From: an uncultured Dialister sp.
Lineage (GTDB): Bacteria > Bacillota > Negativicutes > Veillonellales > Dialisteraceae
Direction of reading: 5' to 3'
Length of the DNA: 50,089 nt
Assembly (NCBI GenBank): GCA_900543455.1
Contig: UQRR01000006.1
Coordinates: forward strand, 1 to 50,089
Below are positions 23,811-31,872 of the stretch, in pieces; position 1 is the first letter of the stretch, and each line of letters starts with the position of its first letter. The notes under the pieces were generated by a model. The model was not told where the DNA came from. It did not search any database and saw only the letters and a list, made by a program, of their open reading frames with translations. The position numbers and the translations under genes are program-made.

Positions 23811-24539
23811 TCATGCAAAAAGTGCCAGAATGACCGACACATTATCCTTTGCGCCGGCGGCATAGACCAGCTCCATCAGCCTTCTGCCCAGCGCGTCTAT
23901 GTCTTTCTGCTCACGCAGGGGGCTCTCTCCGATCACGCGTGAGAGTGTCTCGTCCTCGACCATGCCGGAAAGGCCATCGCTGCAGAGGAGGAGCAGCGTC
24001 CCCTCGCTCACAGGAAAGCATCCCGTATCCACCGAGAGGGGCCGCTCGATGCCGACCGCACGCGTGATCTCATTCTTTCTGGGGTGCAGACGCATTTCTT
24101 CTTTGGAAATCTTACCTTCTGCCACCAGCTGCATCACGAAGGAGTGATCCACCGTCACTTGGGAGAGACTGCCATCCTGCCAGACATAGAGGCGGCTGTC
24201 TCCCACATGCGCCCAGAAGACCTGCCCCTTAGAAAAGGCGCAGGCGACCATCGTCGTCCCCATCGAAGAGAGTGACGGTGTCTTCACCTTTTCAGCGAGG
24301 ATCGCATCATTCGCTGACAGTACGGCCTCTTTCACGAGCGCTTCCGATACCGGTTCTTCGCATTTTCTCCGGAAAAAATCTTCTGCAGCAGAAACAGCAA
24401 GACGGCTGGCAAGCTGCCCGCCATCATAGCCGCCCATGCCATCGGCCAGAAGATATACATCTGGTACAGAGAGCGAGATCGCATCCTCATTGACCTTCCG
24501 CACCAGACCGACTTTTGATTCCCCGTAAGTAAGTATCAT
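23811..24539 (-). CDS. prpC: PP2C-family Ser/Thr phosphatase (PrpC/Stp type)
   Basis: A 242-residue metal-dependent phosphatase that reverses the partner kinase's phosphorylations. Motifs include the N-terminal RKVNEDA, LLADGMGGYDGG (metal-binding Asp and Gly), GTTMVACAF, HVGDSRLY, LLCSDGLSGMV and AKDNVSVIL, all in PP2C order. The length equals compact bacterial Stp/PrpC enzymes. It is the first gene of the kinase unit. Confidence 0.95.
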   Translation of the reverse strand: MILTYGESKVGLVRKVNEDAISLSVPDVYLLADGMGGYDGGQLASRLAVSAAEDFFRRKCEEPVSEALVKEAVLSANDAILAEKVKTPSLSSMGTTMVACAFSKGQVFWAHVGDSRLYVWQDGSLSQVTVDHSFVMQLVAEGKISKEEMRLHPRKNEITRAVGIERPLSVDTGCFPVSEGTLLLLCSDGLSGMVEDETLSRVIGESPLREQKDIDALGRRLMELVYAAGAKDNVSVILALFA

Positions 24540-24555
24540 ACCCTGCCTGTCTTAT

Positions 24556-24608
24556 CCAGGGAAATACGGACTCCGATCGGGCATCGATCCGATCCGTATT
24601 TCCCTTGG
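24556..24608. repeat. Inverted-repeat hairpin module
   Basis: GGGAAATACGGA and TCCGTATTTCCC are arms of a stem with an inner ATCGGGC/GATCCGAT portion. It is a diverged member of the GGGAAAC-type inverted repeats. Confidence 0.6.
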
Positions 24609-24808
24609 AAGACGCAGCGTGATGAAGAGCTTCATCCCTGTGTCTTCCTTGAAATCCTCTTTCCTGCCTCCAAAGACGCAGCAAAGAGAGTGAAATAAGA
24701 TTTGTACTAATACTAGCATTTTGCAGGAACATAGTCAATTTGGATTGATGACCAAGTGGGAAAATCATGGCTGCTTTCCCGAGAAGGCCGCCCACCAGTG
24801 GGAATTTT

Positions 24809-24871
24809 CATCGGGCATACCGCGCCGAGTGGGAATGAAGCGAAGCACGGAAGCGGTATCATCTCCCGATG
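24809..24871. other. Nested two-step hairpin, possible structured RNA
   Basis: CATCGGG pairs with CCCGATG, and just inside ATACCGC pairs with GCGGTAT, leaving a loop of about 28 bases and a five-base internal bulge. No known RNA family was recognised and orientation is undetermined. Confidence 0.4.
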
Positions 24872-24971
24872 CCTCTTTGCTGCTTCTGGCGGCTCGGCAT
24901 GAACCCCCAAATATATGCTCCCCGAATTTCTAATCTGGTGTTCTCTTGTTCGCCCCTTTTCCATGAAGTAA

Positions 24972-24977
24972 TATAAT
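24972..24977 (+). promoter_or_regulatory. -10 box candidate for the LysM gene
   Basis: A consensus TATAAT lies about 50 bases before the start codon. No matching -35 box is clear. Confidence 0.4.
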
Positions 24978-25027
24978 TTCAGAGATGAGAGTGACGAAAA
25001 GACCGATGGAATGGAGGATTGATGTCC

Positions 25028-25291
25028 ATGAGAAAAGCCGTAATGATTCTGATCGCAGCCATTCTTTTATGTGGCTGGAATGTCAATGCAGACAGTATGG
25101 CCGGCGAAGAGACGTATGAGATCGTGACTGTACAGGACAATGATACGCTCTGGGATATAGCAGCAAAGAAAGTCGATGATCGCATGGATGTGCGAAAATA
25201 CATCTATGAAGTGCAGCAGCTGAATCATCTGGGGGATGCATGCATACTGACACCGGGCAGCCAGCTGAAGCTCCCCGCCGTCAAAGAGTGA
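25028..25291 (+). CDS. Small exported LysM-domain protein
   Basis: An 87-residue protein with a signal peptide or membrane anchor (MRKAVMILIAAILLCGWNVNADS) and one LysM domain (about residues 33-84: YEIVTVQDNDTLWDIAAKK...LTPGSQLKLP). LysM binds N-acetylglucosamine in peptidoglycan. The size and layout resemble YneA-type division inhibitors, but lexA is not adjacent and this is a weak parallel. GGAGG at 25013-25017 serves either the ATG at 25022 or at 25028; the latter has better spacing. It has its own bidirectional terminator. Confidence 0.85.
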   Translation: MRKAVMILIAAILLCGWNVNADSMAGEETYEIVTVQDNDTLWDIAAKKVDDRMDVRKYIYEVQQLNHLGDACILTPGSQLKLPAVKE

Positions 25292-25314
25292 TCCACCGGA
25301 AAAGCGGTCAAGAT

Positions 25315-25366
25315 CCAGGGAAACGCTGATTCATTCGGACAACGATTGAATCAACGTTTCCCTGGC
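25315..25366. repeat. Inverted-repeat hairpin module after the LysM gene
   Basis: CCAGGGAAACGCTGATTC and GAATCAACGTTTCCCTGG form an 18-position nearly perfect stem with a loop of about 14 bases. It is the cleanest copy of the GGGAAAC-type inverted repeat in the window. Confidence 0.8.
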
Positions 25367-25375
25367 AGACAATCA

Positions 25376-25422
25376 AAAAGCCAGTGGGTGTGAAAAGTAT
25401 TCACATCCACTGGCTTTTTTTG
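25376..25422. terminator. Bidirectional terminator between LysM and FKBP genes
   Basis: AAAAAGCCAGTGG and CCACTGGCTTTTT with inner GTGTGAA/TTCACAT pairing give a long stem with A and T tracts. The flanking genes converge on it. Confidence 0.92.
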
Positions 25423-25432
25423 CATAGAAAAA

Positions 25433-25858
25433 TCAGCCGACAGAAACGAGCTCGATCTTGAAATTCAGCTCCTTGCCTGCCATTTCATGATTCGCATCAA
25501 AGGTGATGGTCGTATCGGTCTTGGCAGTGACCTTGACAGGGAAACGCTGTCCCATCGGGCCGGAAAGGTACACTTTTTCGCCGACTTCCAGCTCTTCAGA
25601 TCCCGGCATCTGCTTCTGCTCGATGGTCAGGATGTTGTCCGGATCCGGCATGCCGTATGCTTCCTCCGGCATGAGGTGGATATTCTTGATTTCTCCGACT
25701 GCCATATCCTTGACCGCTTCATCGAAGCCTTTGATCATCTGACCGGCGCCGCAGAGAAATTCGATCGGATCGCCTCTGTCGTAAGAGGAATCAAACTTGG
25801 TGCCGTCGTTAAAGGTACCTTCATAGTGGACTTTGACTTTTTTGTTCGTGTTGCTCAT
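25433..25858 (-). CDS. FKBP-type peptidyl-prolyl isomerase, SlyD-like
   Basis: A 141-residue cytoplasmic isomerase/chaperone. The FKBP half-site VHYEGTFNDGTKFDSSYDRGDPIEFLCGAGQMIKGFDEAV is followed by the inserted-flap region (about 70-120) typical of SlyD, and the second FKBP segment closes the fold. It ends without the His/Cys-rich nickel-binding tail of enterobacterial SlyD. AAGGAG precedes the ATG at 25858; the longer frame adds residues of poor quality. It assists proline-limited folding. Confidence 0.92.
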   Translation of the reverse strand: MSNTNKKVKVHYEGTFNDGTKFDSSYDRGDPIEFLCGAGQMIKGFDEAVKDMAVGEIKNIHLMPEEAYGMPDPDNILTIEQKQMPGSEELEVGEKVYLSGPMGQRFPVKVTAKTDTTITFDANHEMAGKELNFKIELVSVG

Positions 25859-25887
25859 GATAGTTCTCCTTGATAGATAAATAAATG

Positions 25888-25946
25888 TATTAAGAAAATG
25901 CTGATTCAATCGTAGAATCTGACAATGATTGAATCAGTGTTTCCCT
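25888..25946. repeat. Inverted-repeat hairpin module between ligA and the FKBP gene
   Basis: AAGAAAATGCTGATTCAATC and GATTGAATCAGTGTTTCCCTT are arms of the GGGAAAC-type repeat, very similar to the copy at 25315-25366 and to 44459-44498. Confidence 0.75.
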
Positions 25947-25950
25947 TATT

Positions 25951-27948
25951 TTATCGTCCTGCTCGTTTCAGGAATTCTTCTTCATCGATCACCGGGATGC
26001 CTTTGGCTCTGGCTTTTTCCAGCTTGCTGCCCGCGTCCTCTCCGGCAACGACTAGCGTGGTCTTATTCGTGACGGAGCTCTGGGTATCACCGCCCTGCTG
26101 CTTGATAAGATCCGAAGCCTCACGGCGGCCCATACGGGTGAGCTTGCCGGTCAGTACGACCATCTCGCCTTCGAAAGCGCCGCCCGTATGTTCTTCTTCG
26201 ATTTCCTCCATCGAGACGCCGGCATTGCGGAGCTTATCGATGATCATGAGGTGCTTCATGTCATGCAGATAGTCGAAGAGGCTGCCTGCGATGACTTTGC
26301 CGATGCCTTCCGTCTCCTGTATATCGCTCGCGTCAGCCTCCATGAGCGCGCTCATGGTATGGTAACGCTTCGCGATGAGCTCCGCTCCTTTTTCACCGAG
26401 GAAACGGACACCCAGCCCGAAGAGCAGCTTCGCGAGCCCCCGCCCCTTGCTGTCCGCAATGGCGGCGATGAGATTCTGCGCGCTCTTTTCCCCCATGCGC
26501 TCGATCTGCTCGATATCTTCCTGTTTCAGGGTATAGAAATCGGAGGGATCATTCACGAGATGATAGGCGATCAGGCTATCCACCACGGAGGGCCCCATGC
26601 CGTCGATATCCATCGCATCACGGGAAGCAAAGTGAATGAGCTTCTCACGGACGACACCGCCGCATTCCGGATTCGTGCAGCGGAAAGCCGCTTCGCCCTC
26701 GACGCGGCTGACTGGGCCTCCGCAGACAGGACAGACCGCGGGCATTTCGAAAGGCACCTCCGTGCCGTTTCGCTTCTCCTTCAAGACCTTGGCCACTTCC
26801 GGTATGATTTCACCGGCCTTGTAGATGAGGACATAGTCTCCTTCGCGGATGTCTTTCTCACGGATGAAGTCCAGATTGTGCAGCGTCGCGCGCTTCACAG
26901 TCGTCCCCGCAAGATGCACCGGCGTGAGATCCGCCGATGGTGTCAGCACGCCTGTCCGCCCCATCGTGACGACGATCTTCTCGATGCGCGTCTCAGCTTC
27001 TTCCGGCGGATATTTGTAAGCCATCGCCCACTTCGGATCCTTGACCGTCGCTCCCAGCGCACGCTGCTCACTGAAATCATTCACCTTGATGACCATGCCG
27101 TCGGTATCATAGCCAAGGTCATGCCGCTTTGCTTCCCACTCGTTCACCCCTTCGATGACGCCTTCGATGGAGCTCCATTTCCGATAGTTCGGATTCACCT
27201 GAAAGTGGAAATCGGAGAGCTTCTTCAGCAGTTCCTCCTGGCTTTTGATCTCCATGCCCTCGATGTCTCCGAGTGCATAGGCAAAAAAAGCCAGATTTCT
27301 TGACGCCGTCACATGGGGGTCGAGCTGGCGCAGGGAGCCTGCCGCCGCATTGCGGCAATTCGCAAAGGGCATGATGCCTGCCTCATCCCGCGCTTCATTC
27401 AGTGCGATGAAGGATTTCCGCGGCATGTACACCTCGCCGCGGACTTCCAGATAGGGCGGCGCATTCTCTATATAGAGAGGGATGGTGTGAATGGTCTTCA
27501 CATTCGCCGTCACATCTTCCCCCACACGGCCATCCCCGCGTGTCAGGCCTTGGACGAGGCTGCCGTTCTCATAAATGAGATTCATGGAAAGCCCGTCGAT
27601 CTTCAGCTCTGTGATGTACTCAACATGGTCTGCGCCCAGCCCCGCCTTCACGCGGCGGTCAAAATCACGAAGCTCGTCCGCGTTGAACGCATTCGCCAGC
27701 GATAGCATCGGCTTTCTGAAGCGGACTTTCTGAAAATCATCGGACGCTTTCCCGCCGACACGCTGCGTCGGGGAGTCCGGCGTCACCAGCTCGGGATATG
27801 CTTTCTCCAGATCCACCAGCTCGCGGTACATGTGATCGAATTCAAAATCCGAGATCTCCGGCCGGTCCAGCACATAGTACAGGTAGCTGTGATGGCGGAG
27901 TTCTTTCTTGAGTTTCTCTGCTTGTTCTTTGATGTCTTCCGGTACCAT
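25951..27948 (-). CDS. ligA: NAD-dependent DNA ligase LigA
   Basis: A 665-residue replicative ligase. The N-terminal Ia domain (YYVLDRPEISDFEFD) is followed by the adenylation domain with nucleophile Lys116 in ELKIDG, the OB-fold, a four-Cys zinc finger (CPVCGGPV...CTNPECGG), helix-hairpin-helix repeats (about 500-580) and a C-terminal BRCT domain (about 590-665). All parts are present and the length is normal. GAGGAAA precedes the ATG. It joins Okazaki fragments and repair nicks. It follows pcrA, a common pairing in Firmicutes. Confidence 0.97.
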   Translation of the reverse strand: MVPEDIKEQAEKLKKELRHHSYLYYVLDRPEISDFEFDHMYRELVDLEKAYPELVTPDSPTQRVGGKASDDFQKVRFRKPMLSLANAFNADELRDFDRRVKAGLGADHVEYITELKIDGLSMNLIYENGSLVQGLTRGDGRVGEDVTANVKTIHTIPLYIENAPPYLEVRGEVYMPRKSFIALNEARDEAGIMPFANCRNAAAGSLRQLDPHVTASRNLAFFAYALGDIEGMEIKSQEELLKKLSDFHFQVNPNYRKWSSIEGVIEGVNEWEAKRHDLGYDTDGMVIKVNDFSEQRALGATVKDPKWAMAYKYPPEEAETRIEKIVVTMGRTGVLTPSADLTPVHLAGTTVKRATLHNLDFIREKDIREGDYVLIYKAGEIIPEVAKVLKEKRNGTEVPFEMPAVCPVCGGPVSRVEGEAAFRCTNPECGGVVREKLIHFASRDAMDIDGMGPSVVDSLIAYHLVNDPSDFYTLKQEDIEQIERMGEKSAQNLIAAIADSKGRGLAKLLFGLGVRFLGEKGAELIAKRYHTMSALMEADASDIQETEGIGKVIAGSLFDYLHDMKHLMIIDKLRNAGVSMEEIEEEHTGGAFEGEMVVLTGKLTRMGRREASDLIKQQGGDTQSSVTNKTTLVVAGEDAGSKLEKARAKGIPVIDEEEFLKRAGR

Positions 27949-27994
27949 AGATATTTCCTCGTGTAAAGAGACTGTCTCAAATATAGCAAAAAGG

Positions 27995-28196
27995 TTGAAG
28001 GGTTCAGGTTGATGGGTTCAGGGTTGTAGTACGGCGCATCAAAAATATAGAAGCGCCGCTGAGTATAAATAGCCTTCCCCTCGAGGGGAAGGTGCCCGAA
28101 AGGGCGAATAAGGCACTGGCGGTATGAAAGAGAGATGCCCGAAGTCGGTATTCAATTCACCAGTCACCAGTCACTAGTCACTAGTCACTAGTCACT
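27995..28196. repeat. Intergenic repeat mosaic between ligA and pcrA
   Basis: In order: tandem GGTTCAGG-type units (about 27995-28025), a GGCGCATC...GAAGCGCCG hairpin (about 28032-28058), the 20-bp perfect palindrome CCTTCCCCTCGAGGGGAAGG at 28073-28092, GCCCGAAAGGGC, GATGCCCGAAG, and five to six tandem copies of CAGTCACTAGTCAC-type units running up to and into the pcrA stop codon. Confidence 0.8.
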
Positions 28197-30402
28197 CATT
28201 TCCCTTCGTGATCGGCGCAAATGCCACCATGAGGCTTCTCATCTTATTCCCCGGGAATTCGATTTTCAGGATCATATTTTTCCCGCTGCCAGTGACGGAG
28301 ATGACCTTGCCTTTGCCCCACATGGTATGGACAGCGGTATCACCGACCTGCCAGTCATAGCGCGCGCTCACCGCCTTCGGCTTCTTCACGGGAGAGGAGG
28401 CTTGTGAGAGGGCGAAGCGGCTCGCTCTTTCATTGCGGCTTCTTTCCTTAAACTGCACGCGTTCACGTTCTTCTTCCGTGATGACCTTATCCACGAGATC
28501 CGGCGGAATTTCCTCAATGAAACGGCTCGGCATGTATGAATTGATCTTACCGTACATAGTGCGCATGTGGGCATTGGACATATAGAGTTCTTCCTTCGCG
28601 CGCGTGATCGCTACGTAGCAGAGGCGGCGCTCTTCCTCGAGAGCCGCCGGCTCCATGAAGGAACGGACACCCGGGAAAATACCTTCATCCATGCCCGGCA
28701 GGAAGACGAGCGGAAATTCCAGCCCCTTCGCGCTGTGGATGGTCATCAGCGTGACGCGATCATCTTCCCCTTCATAGGAGTCGACATCATTCACGAGAGC
28801 GACTTTTTCAAGGAATTCCGGAAGTCCGCCTTCCGGCTGCTCGGTGATGAAGTCTTTCGCGACAGAGAGGAGCTCGCCCAGGTTTTCCTCGCGGCTCTGC
28901 GCCTGCGGATCCTTGCTTTCCTGCAGCTGCGCTAGATACTTCGTATCAGTCATGACCTTCTGAATCAGCTCGAACACATTCATTTCCGTGGACGCATTCA
29001 GGAAATCAAAAATCATCGCGGAGAAATTCGTCAGTTTCAGCTGCGTGGCAGAAGAAAGCCCGCTGCCCTCGATGGCCATGATGCCTTCGAACATCGACAT
29101 GCCGCCGGCATTCGCATAGTCCAGGAGCTTCTGGACCGTTGTCCCTCCAATACCGCGCTTCGGCGTATTGATGATGCGCATAAGGCTGATATTATCCTTG
29201 AAATTATTGATGACCTTCAGATAGGCCAGCATGTCGCGGATTTCCGCGCGATCGTAGAAGCGCGTCCCGCCGACCATCGTATAGCCGATGCCGCGTCTGA
29301 CGAGCGCTTCTTCGATGACACGCGACTGGGCATTCATGCGGTAGAGGACTGCCATATCGCCATATGGGCGGTGCTTTTCCGTATGCTCTTTCTGCATGGT
29401 TTCGATGATGAAATTCGCTTCCGCATGTTCATCGATCGCGGTGTAGTATTTGAGATGTGTACCGGCATTGTTCTCCGTCCACAGACGCTTCGACGGGCGG
29501 CCCGGATTGTTCTGGATGACCGCATTCGCCGCATCCAGGATCGTCTGCGTTGAGCGATAGTTCTGCTCGAGCTTGATGAGCTTTGCCTTCGGGTAGTCCT
29601 TCTGGAAATCCATGATATTCCGAAGATCCGCTCCGCGCCAGGAATAAATGCTCTGGTCCGCATCACCGACCGCACAGATATTCTGCGTCTTCCCCGCGAT
29701 GTACTTGGCCATCAGGTACTGTGCATGGTTCGTATCCTGATATTCGTCGATCAGGATATAGTGGAATCTGTCCTGCCAGCGCTTGCGGATCGTCTCGATG
29801 GAGAGCAGCTTCGTCGTGATATATAAGAGATCGTCGAAGTCAAGTGCATTGTTCTCCTTCATGTGCTTGTCATAGAGCTCGTATACATCCGCTGCTTTCT
29901 GGTTGAAGAAATTGCTTCCTGCCAGCTCTCTGTACTTCTTCGGATCGATCAGCTGGTTCTTCGCTGAGGAGATCCGGTTCTGCATCGCATTCGGCTGGAA
30001 CTGCTTATCATCCAGATTCAGCTCCTTCAGGCAGTTTTTCACCAGCGTCTTCGAGTCATCGGAGTCATAAATGGTGAAGCGGTCTGTATAAGGCGGATAG
30101 GAAGCGATCTCGCGGCGAAGGAAGCGCGCGCCAAAGGAATGAAAGGTGTACATCCAGATGCGATCCGCAGCAGGGCCCACCAGATTGTGCACACGTTCTC
30201 TCATTTCCTGTGCCGCCTTATTCGTGAAGGTGATCGCGAGGATTTCATTCGGATAGATTCCCTGCTCAAGCATGTATGCGATGCGGCAGGTCAGGGCTTT
30301 CGTCTTGCCAGATCCGGCGCCCGCCATGATGAGCACAGGCCCCTTTACCGTCTCGACCGCCTCGCGCTGCCGGGGATTCAAAGTGTCTAAGTAGTTGTTC
30401 AT
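28192..30402 (-). CDS. pcrA: ATP-dependent DNA helicase PcrA (UvrD/Rep family)
   Basis: A 736-residue superfamily-1A helicase. Motif I is AGAGSGKTK (about 30-38), with ITFTNKAA, LIDEYQDTN (Walker B), GDADQSIYSWRGA, QNYRST and TIHSAKGLEF, and the C-terminal Tudor-like region (WQVGDTAVHTMWGKG) characteristic of PcrA. It acts in nucleotide excision repair, recombination control and rolling-circle replication. AAAAGGA lies before the ATG. Its stop codon falls inside a tandem repeat array. Confidence 0.97.
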   Translation of the reverse strand: MNNYLDTLNPRQREAVETVKGPVLIMAGAGSGKTKALTCRIAYMLEQGIYPNEILAITFTNKAAQEMRERVHNLVGPAADRIWMYTFHSFGARFLRREIASYPPYTDRFTIYDSDDSKTLVKNCLKELNLDDKQFQPNAMQNRISSAKNQLIDPKKYRELAGSNFFNQKAADVYELYDKHMKENNALDFDDLLYITTKLLSIETIRKRWQDRFHYILIDEYQDTNHAQYLMAKYIAGKTQNICAVGDADQSIYSWRGADLRNIMDFQKDYPKAKLIKLEQNYRSTQTILDAANAVIQNNPGRPSKRLWTENNAGTHLKYYTAIDEHAEANFIIETMQKEHTEKHRPYGDMAVLYRMNAQSRVIEEALVRRGIGYTMVGGTRFYDRAEIRDMLAYLKVINNFKDNISLMRIINTPKRGIGGTTVQKLLDYANAGGMSMFEGIMAIEGSGLSSATQLKLTNFSAMIFDFLNASTEMNVFELIQKVMTDTKYLAQLQESKDPQAQSREENLGELLSVAKDFITEQPEGGLPEFLEKVALVNDVDSYEGEDDRVTLMTIHSAKGLEFPLVFLPGMDEGIFPGVRSFMEPAALEEERRLCYVAITRAKEELYMSNAHMRTMYGKINSYMPSRFIEEIPPDLVDKVITEEERERVQFKERSRNERASRFALSQASSPVKKPKAVSARYDWQVGDTAVHTMWGKGKVISVTGSGKNMILKIEFPGNKMRSLMVAFAPITKGNE

Positions 30403-30763
30403 GAGTAGTCCTTTTAATAAGTAGCTAGGGATTAGGGATTAGAAAGGTTCAGGGTTCAGGGTTCAGGTTGGCGGTGCGGCGCATAAAATAGAAAGCGCCG
30501 CGAGTTTTGGATTGCATTATTCATTCTTACACTCCCCCTTTTCTCCCGCACGAGCCCCTTCCTTTGGAAGGGGCAGCCTCGCGTAGCGAGGCGGGGTTGG
30601 CCGCCCGAATGTTACCTATAGCGAAAAAGCAAGCCAACCTCCGGCGCTTCGCGCCACCTCCTTCCAAAGGAAGGAGGGAGATCCAGAGAACTGTACCTTC
30701 CTTCCTCATTAAGAAAAGCCCACATGACTTCCGTCACTATGGGCTTTCAGAGCGTCATTTCTC
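30403..30763. repeat. Intergenic repeat mosaic and compound inverted element between pcrA and ppaC
   Basis: From left: tandem GGGATTA units (about 30427-30441), three tandem GGTTCAG units (about 30447-30470), the hairpin GCGGCGCATAAAA...AGCGCCGC (about 30476-30498), and a larger inverted element at about 30554-30678. The outer arms of that element are CCTTCCTTTGGAAGG and CCTTCCAAAGGAAGG; its inner palindromes are GCCTCGCGTAGCGAGGC and GGCGCTTCGCGCC, with GGTTGG/CCAACC between. The terminator of ppaC closes the interval. No gene seen. Confidence 0.8.
30714..30752 (-). terminator. Terminator after ppaC
   Basis: AAAGCCCA and TGGGCTTT with further internal GTGACGGAAGTCA pairing, followed on the minus strand by a T-rich tail, 12 bases after the ppaC stop. 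Confidence 0.78.
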
Positions 30764-31690
30764 TTATTCAGCGTAAGCCTTCAGAAGGAATGGAGCGACC
30801 TGTTTCTTACGGGACATGACTTTCGGCAGATAGACAGCGCCGTTTTCTGCTTTTTTGCCGAAGGCTTTTTCTGCTGCCTCTTCTGCGCCGGAGGTGAACC
30901 ACAGATAGGTGTCTTCTGCGAGGATATCCGTCACCATGAGGTAGGAAGCCGCATAGCCTTTGGCAGCCTTGGTGGCTTCCAGAGCAGCCATGATATCCGC
31001 TTTCTTCGCATTGATCGGAGCGAGATCCATGACGGAGATCTGTCCGCAGCTGAAGGTCTTACCAGCGGATTCGAATTCCTTGGTATCGTTGCCGGCGAGT
31101 TTTTCAGCCGAGTAGTCGGAAATGTCTGCGCCTGCTTTCAGCATATCCATGCCGTACTTTTCATAGTCGACACCGGCGATTTCTGCGAGTTCTCTGACGG
31201 CGGCCTTATCTTCTTCGGTCGTGGTCGGGGAACGGAAGAGAACGGTATCGGAGATGATCGCAGAAAGCATCATACCGGCGACAGCCTGAGACGGTTTTAC
31301 GCCAGCAGCCTTGTAGAGACCCCAAATGACGGTATTCACGCAGCCCACCGGACGGACGAGGATGAAGATCGGATTCGTGGTTTCGAAGTCACCGATGCGA
31401 TGATGGTCAATGAGTTCCAGTACATCGGCCTCTTTGGCCCCATCGACGCACTGCTTGGATTCATTGTGATCGACAAGAATGAGCTTCGTGCCGGCTTCGA
31501 CTTTTTCGAGGTATTCCGGTGCTTCCATCTTGAAATAGTCCAGCGCGTACTGGGTTTCCTTATTCGGTTCGCCCGCTCTGGCAGCGACGGCTTCCACGCC
31601 CTGCTGCTGCTTCAGATAGGAATAAGAAATCGCAGCCGCGATGCTGTCGGTATCTGGGGATTTATGTCCGATGACGTAAACTTTGCTCAT
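30764..31690 (-). CDS. ppaC: Manganese-dependent inorganic pyrophosphatase
   Basis: A 308-residue family II pyrophosphatase of the DHH superfamily. Metal ligands are visible: His9, Asp13 and Asp15 (GHKSPDTDS, with Ser in place of the usual Asn before Pro), the Asp of LVDHNE, and DHHRIGDF. The C-terminal DHHA2 domain (about 190-308) includes the SRKKQVAPFL substrate-binding end. It hydrolyses PPi to drive biosynthesis. CBS and DRTGG insertions are absent, so it is the simple unregulated form. Confidence 0.96.
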   Translation of the reverse strand: MSKVYVIGHKSPDTDSIAAAISYSYLKQQQGVEAVAARAGEPNKETQYALDYFKMEAPEYLEKVEAGTKLILVDHNESKQCVDGAKEADVLELIDHHRIGDFETTNPIFILVRPVGCVNTVIWGLYKAAGVKPSQAVAGMMLSAIISDTVLFRSPTTTEEDKAAVRELAEIAGVDYEKYGMDMLKAGADISDYSAEKLAGNDTKEFESAGKTFSCGQISVMDLAPINAKKADIMAALEATKAAKGYAASYLMVTDILAEDTYLWFTSGAEEAAEKAFGKKAENGAVYLPKVMSRKKQVAPFLLKAYAE

Positions 31691-31769
31691 GATTGAAATG
31701 CTCCTTTACCATGCAAAATGCAATAAAATTCTTACCCATTATAGCATGATTGACCATTGGCGTATAGGG

Positions 31770-31868
31770 AGAAGTGCTGGAAGGAGCACCCCATTCATAA
31801 TGCGCCCTCCCCCCTCATTATATAAAACTCCGCGGCGCGTTTATATTCTTATGCGTCGCACCGCATCG
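31770..31868. repeat. Intergenic repeat module between the nitrogenase-like operon and ppaC
   Basis: GGAAGGAGCACCCCATTCATAATGCGCCC resembles the sequence at 4205-4235 (GGAAGGGGCACACAATTCAT..GCGCCCC), and a GCGGCGCG...ATGCGTCGCACCGC hairpin follows at about 31832-31866. Both copies share the order A-TTATATAAAA-hairpin. Confidence 0.65.
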
Positions 31869-31872
31869 TTGG

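Larger units (their letters stand above)
24540..25027. other. 488-base divergent interval with strong secondary-structure potential
   Basis: It separates the minus-strand phosphatase gene from the plus-strand LysM gene. It holds an inverted repeat (GGGAAATACGGA...TCCGTATTTCCC, about 24559-24605), a hairpin GGAAGAC...GTCTTCC (about 24607-24648), and a nested stem (CATCGGG, ATACCGC ... GCGGTAT, CCCGATG) at 24809-24871. TATAAT at 24972-24977 is a likely -10 box for the LysM gene. No coding frame is convincing. Confidence 0.55.

Noticed and set aside
24540..25027. LexA/YneA-type SOS pair for the LysM gene
   Set aside because: The divergent neighbour is a PP2C phosphatase and no LexA gene or SOS-box-like sequence was recognised.
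28150..28196. Tandem CAGTCACTAGTCAC array as a CRISPR
   Set aside because: Units are 7-8 bases with no spacers; it is a simple tandem repeat within the intergenic mosaic, and no cas genes are present.
30420..30445. GGGATTAGGGATTAG as telomere-like sequence
   Set aside because: Only two units and recurring as one module of the intergenic mosaic in a bacterial chromosome; similarity is coincidental.
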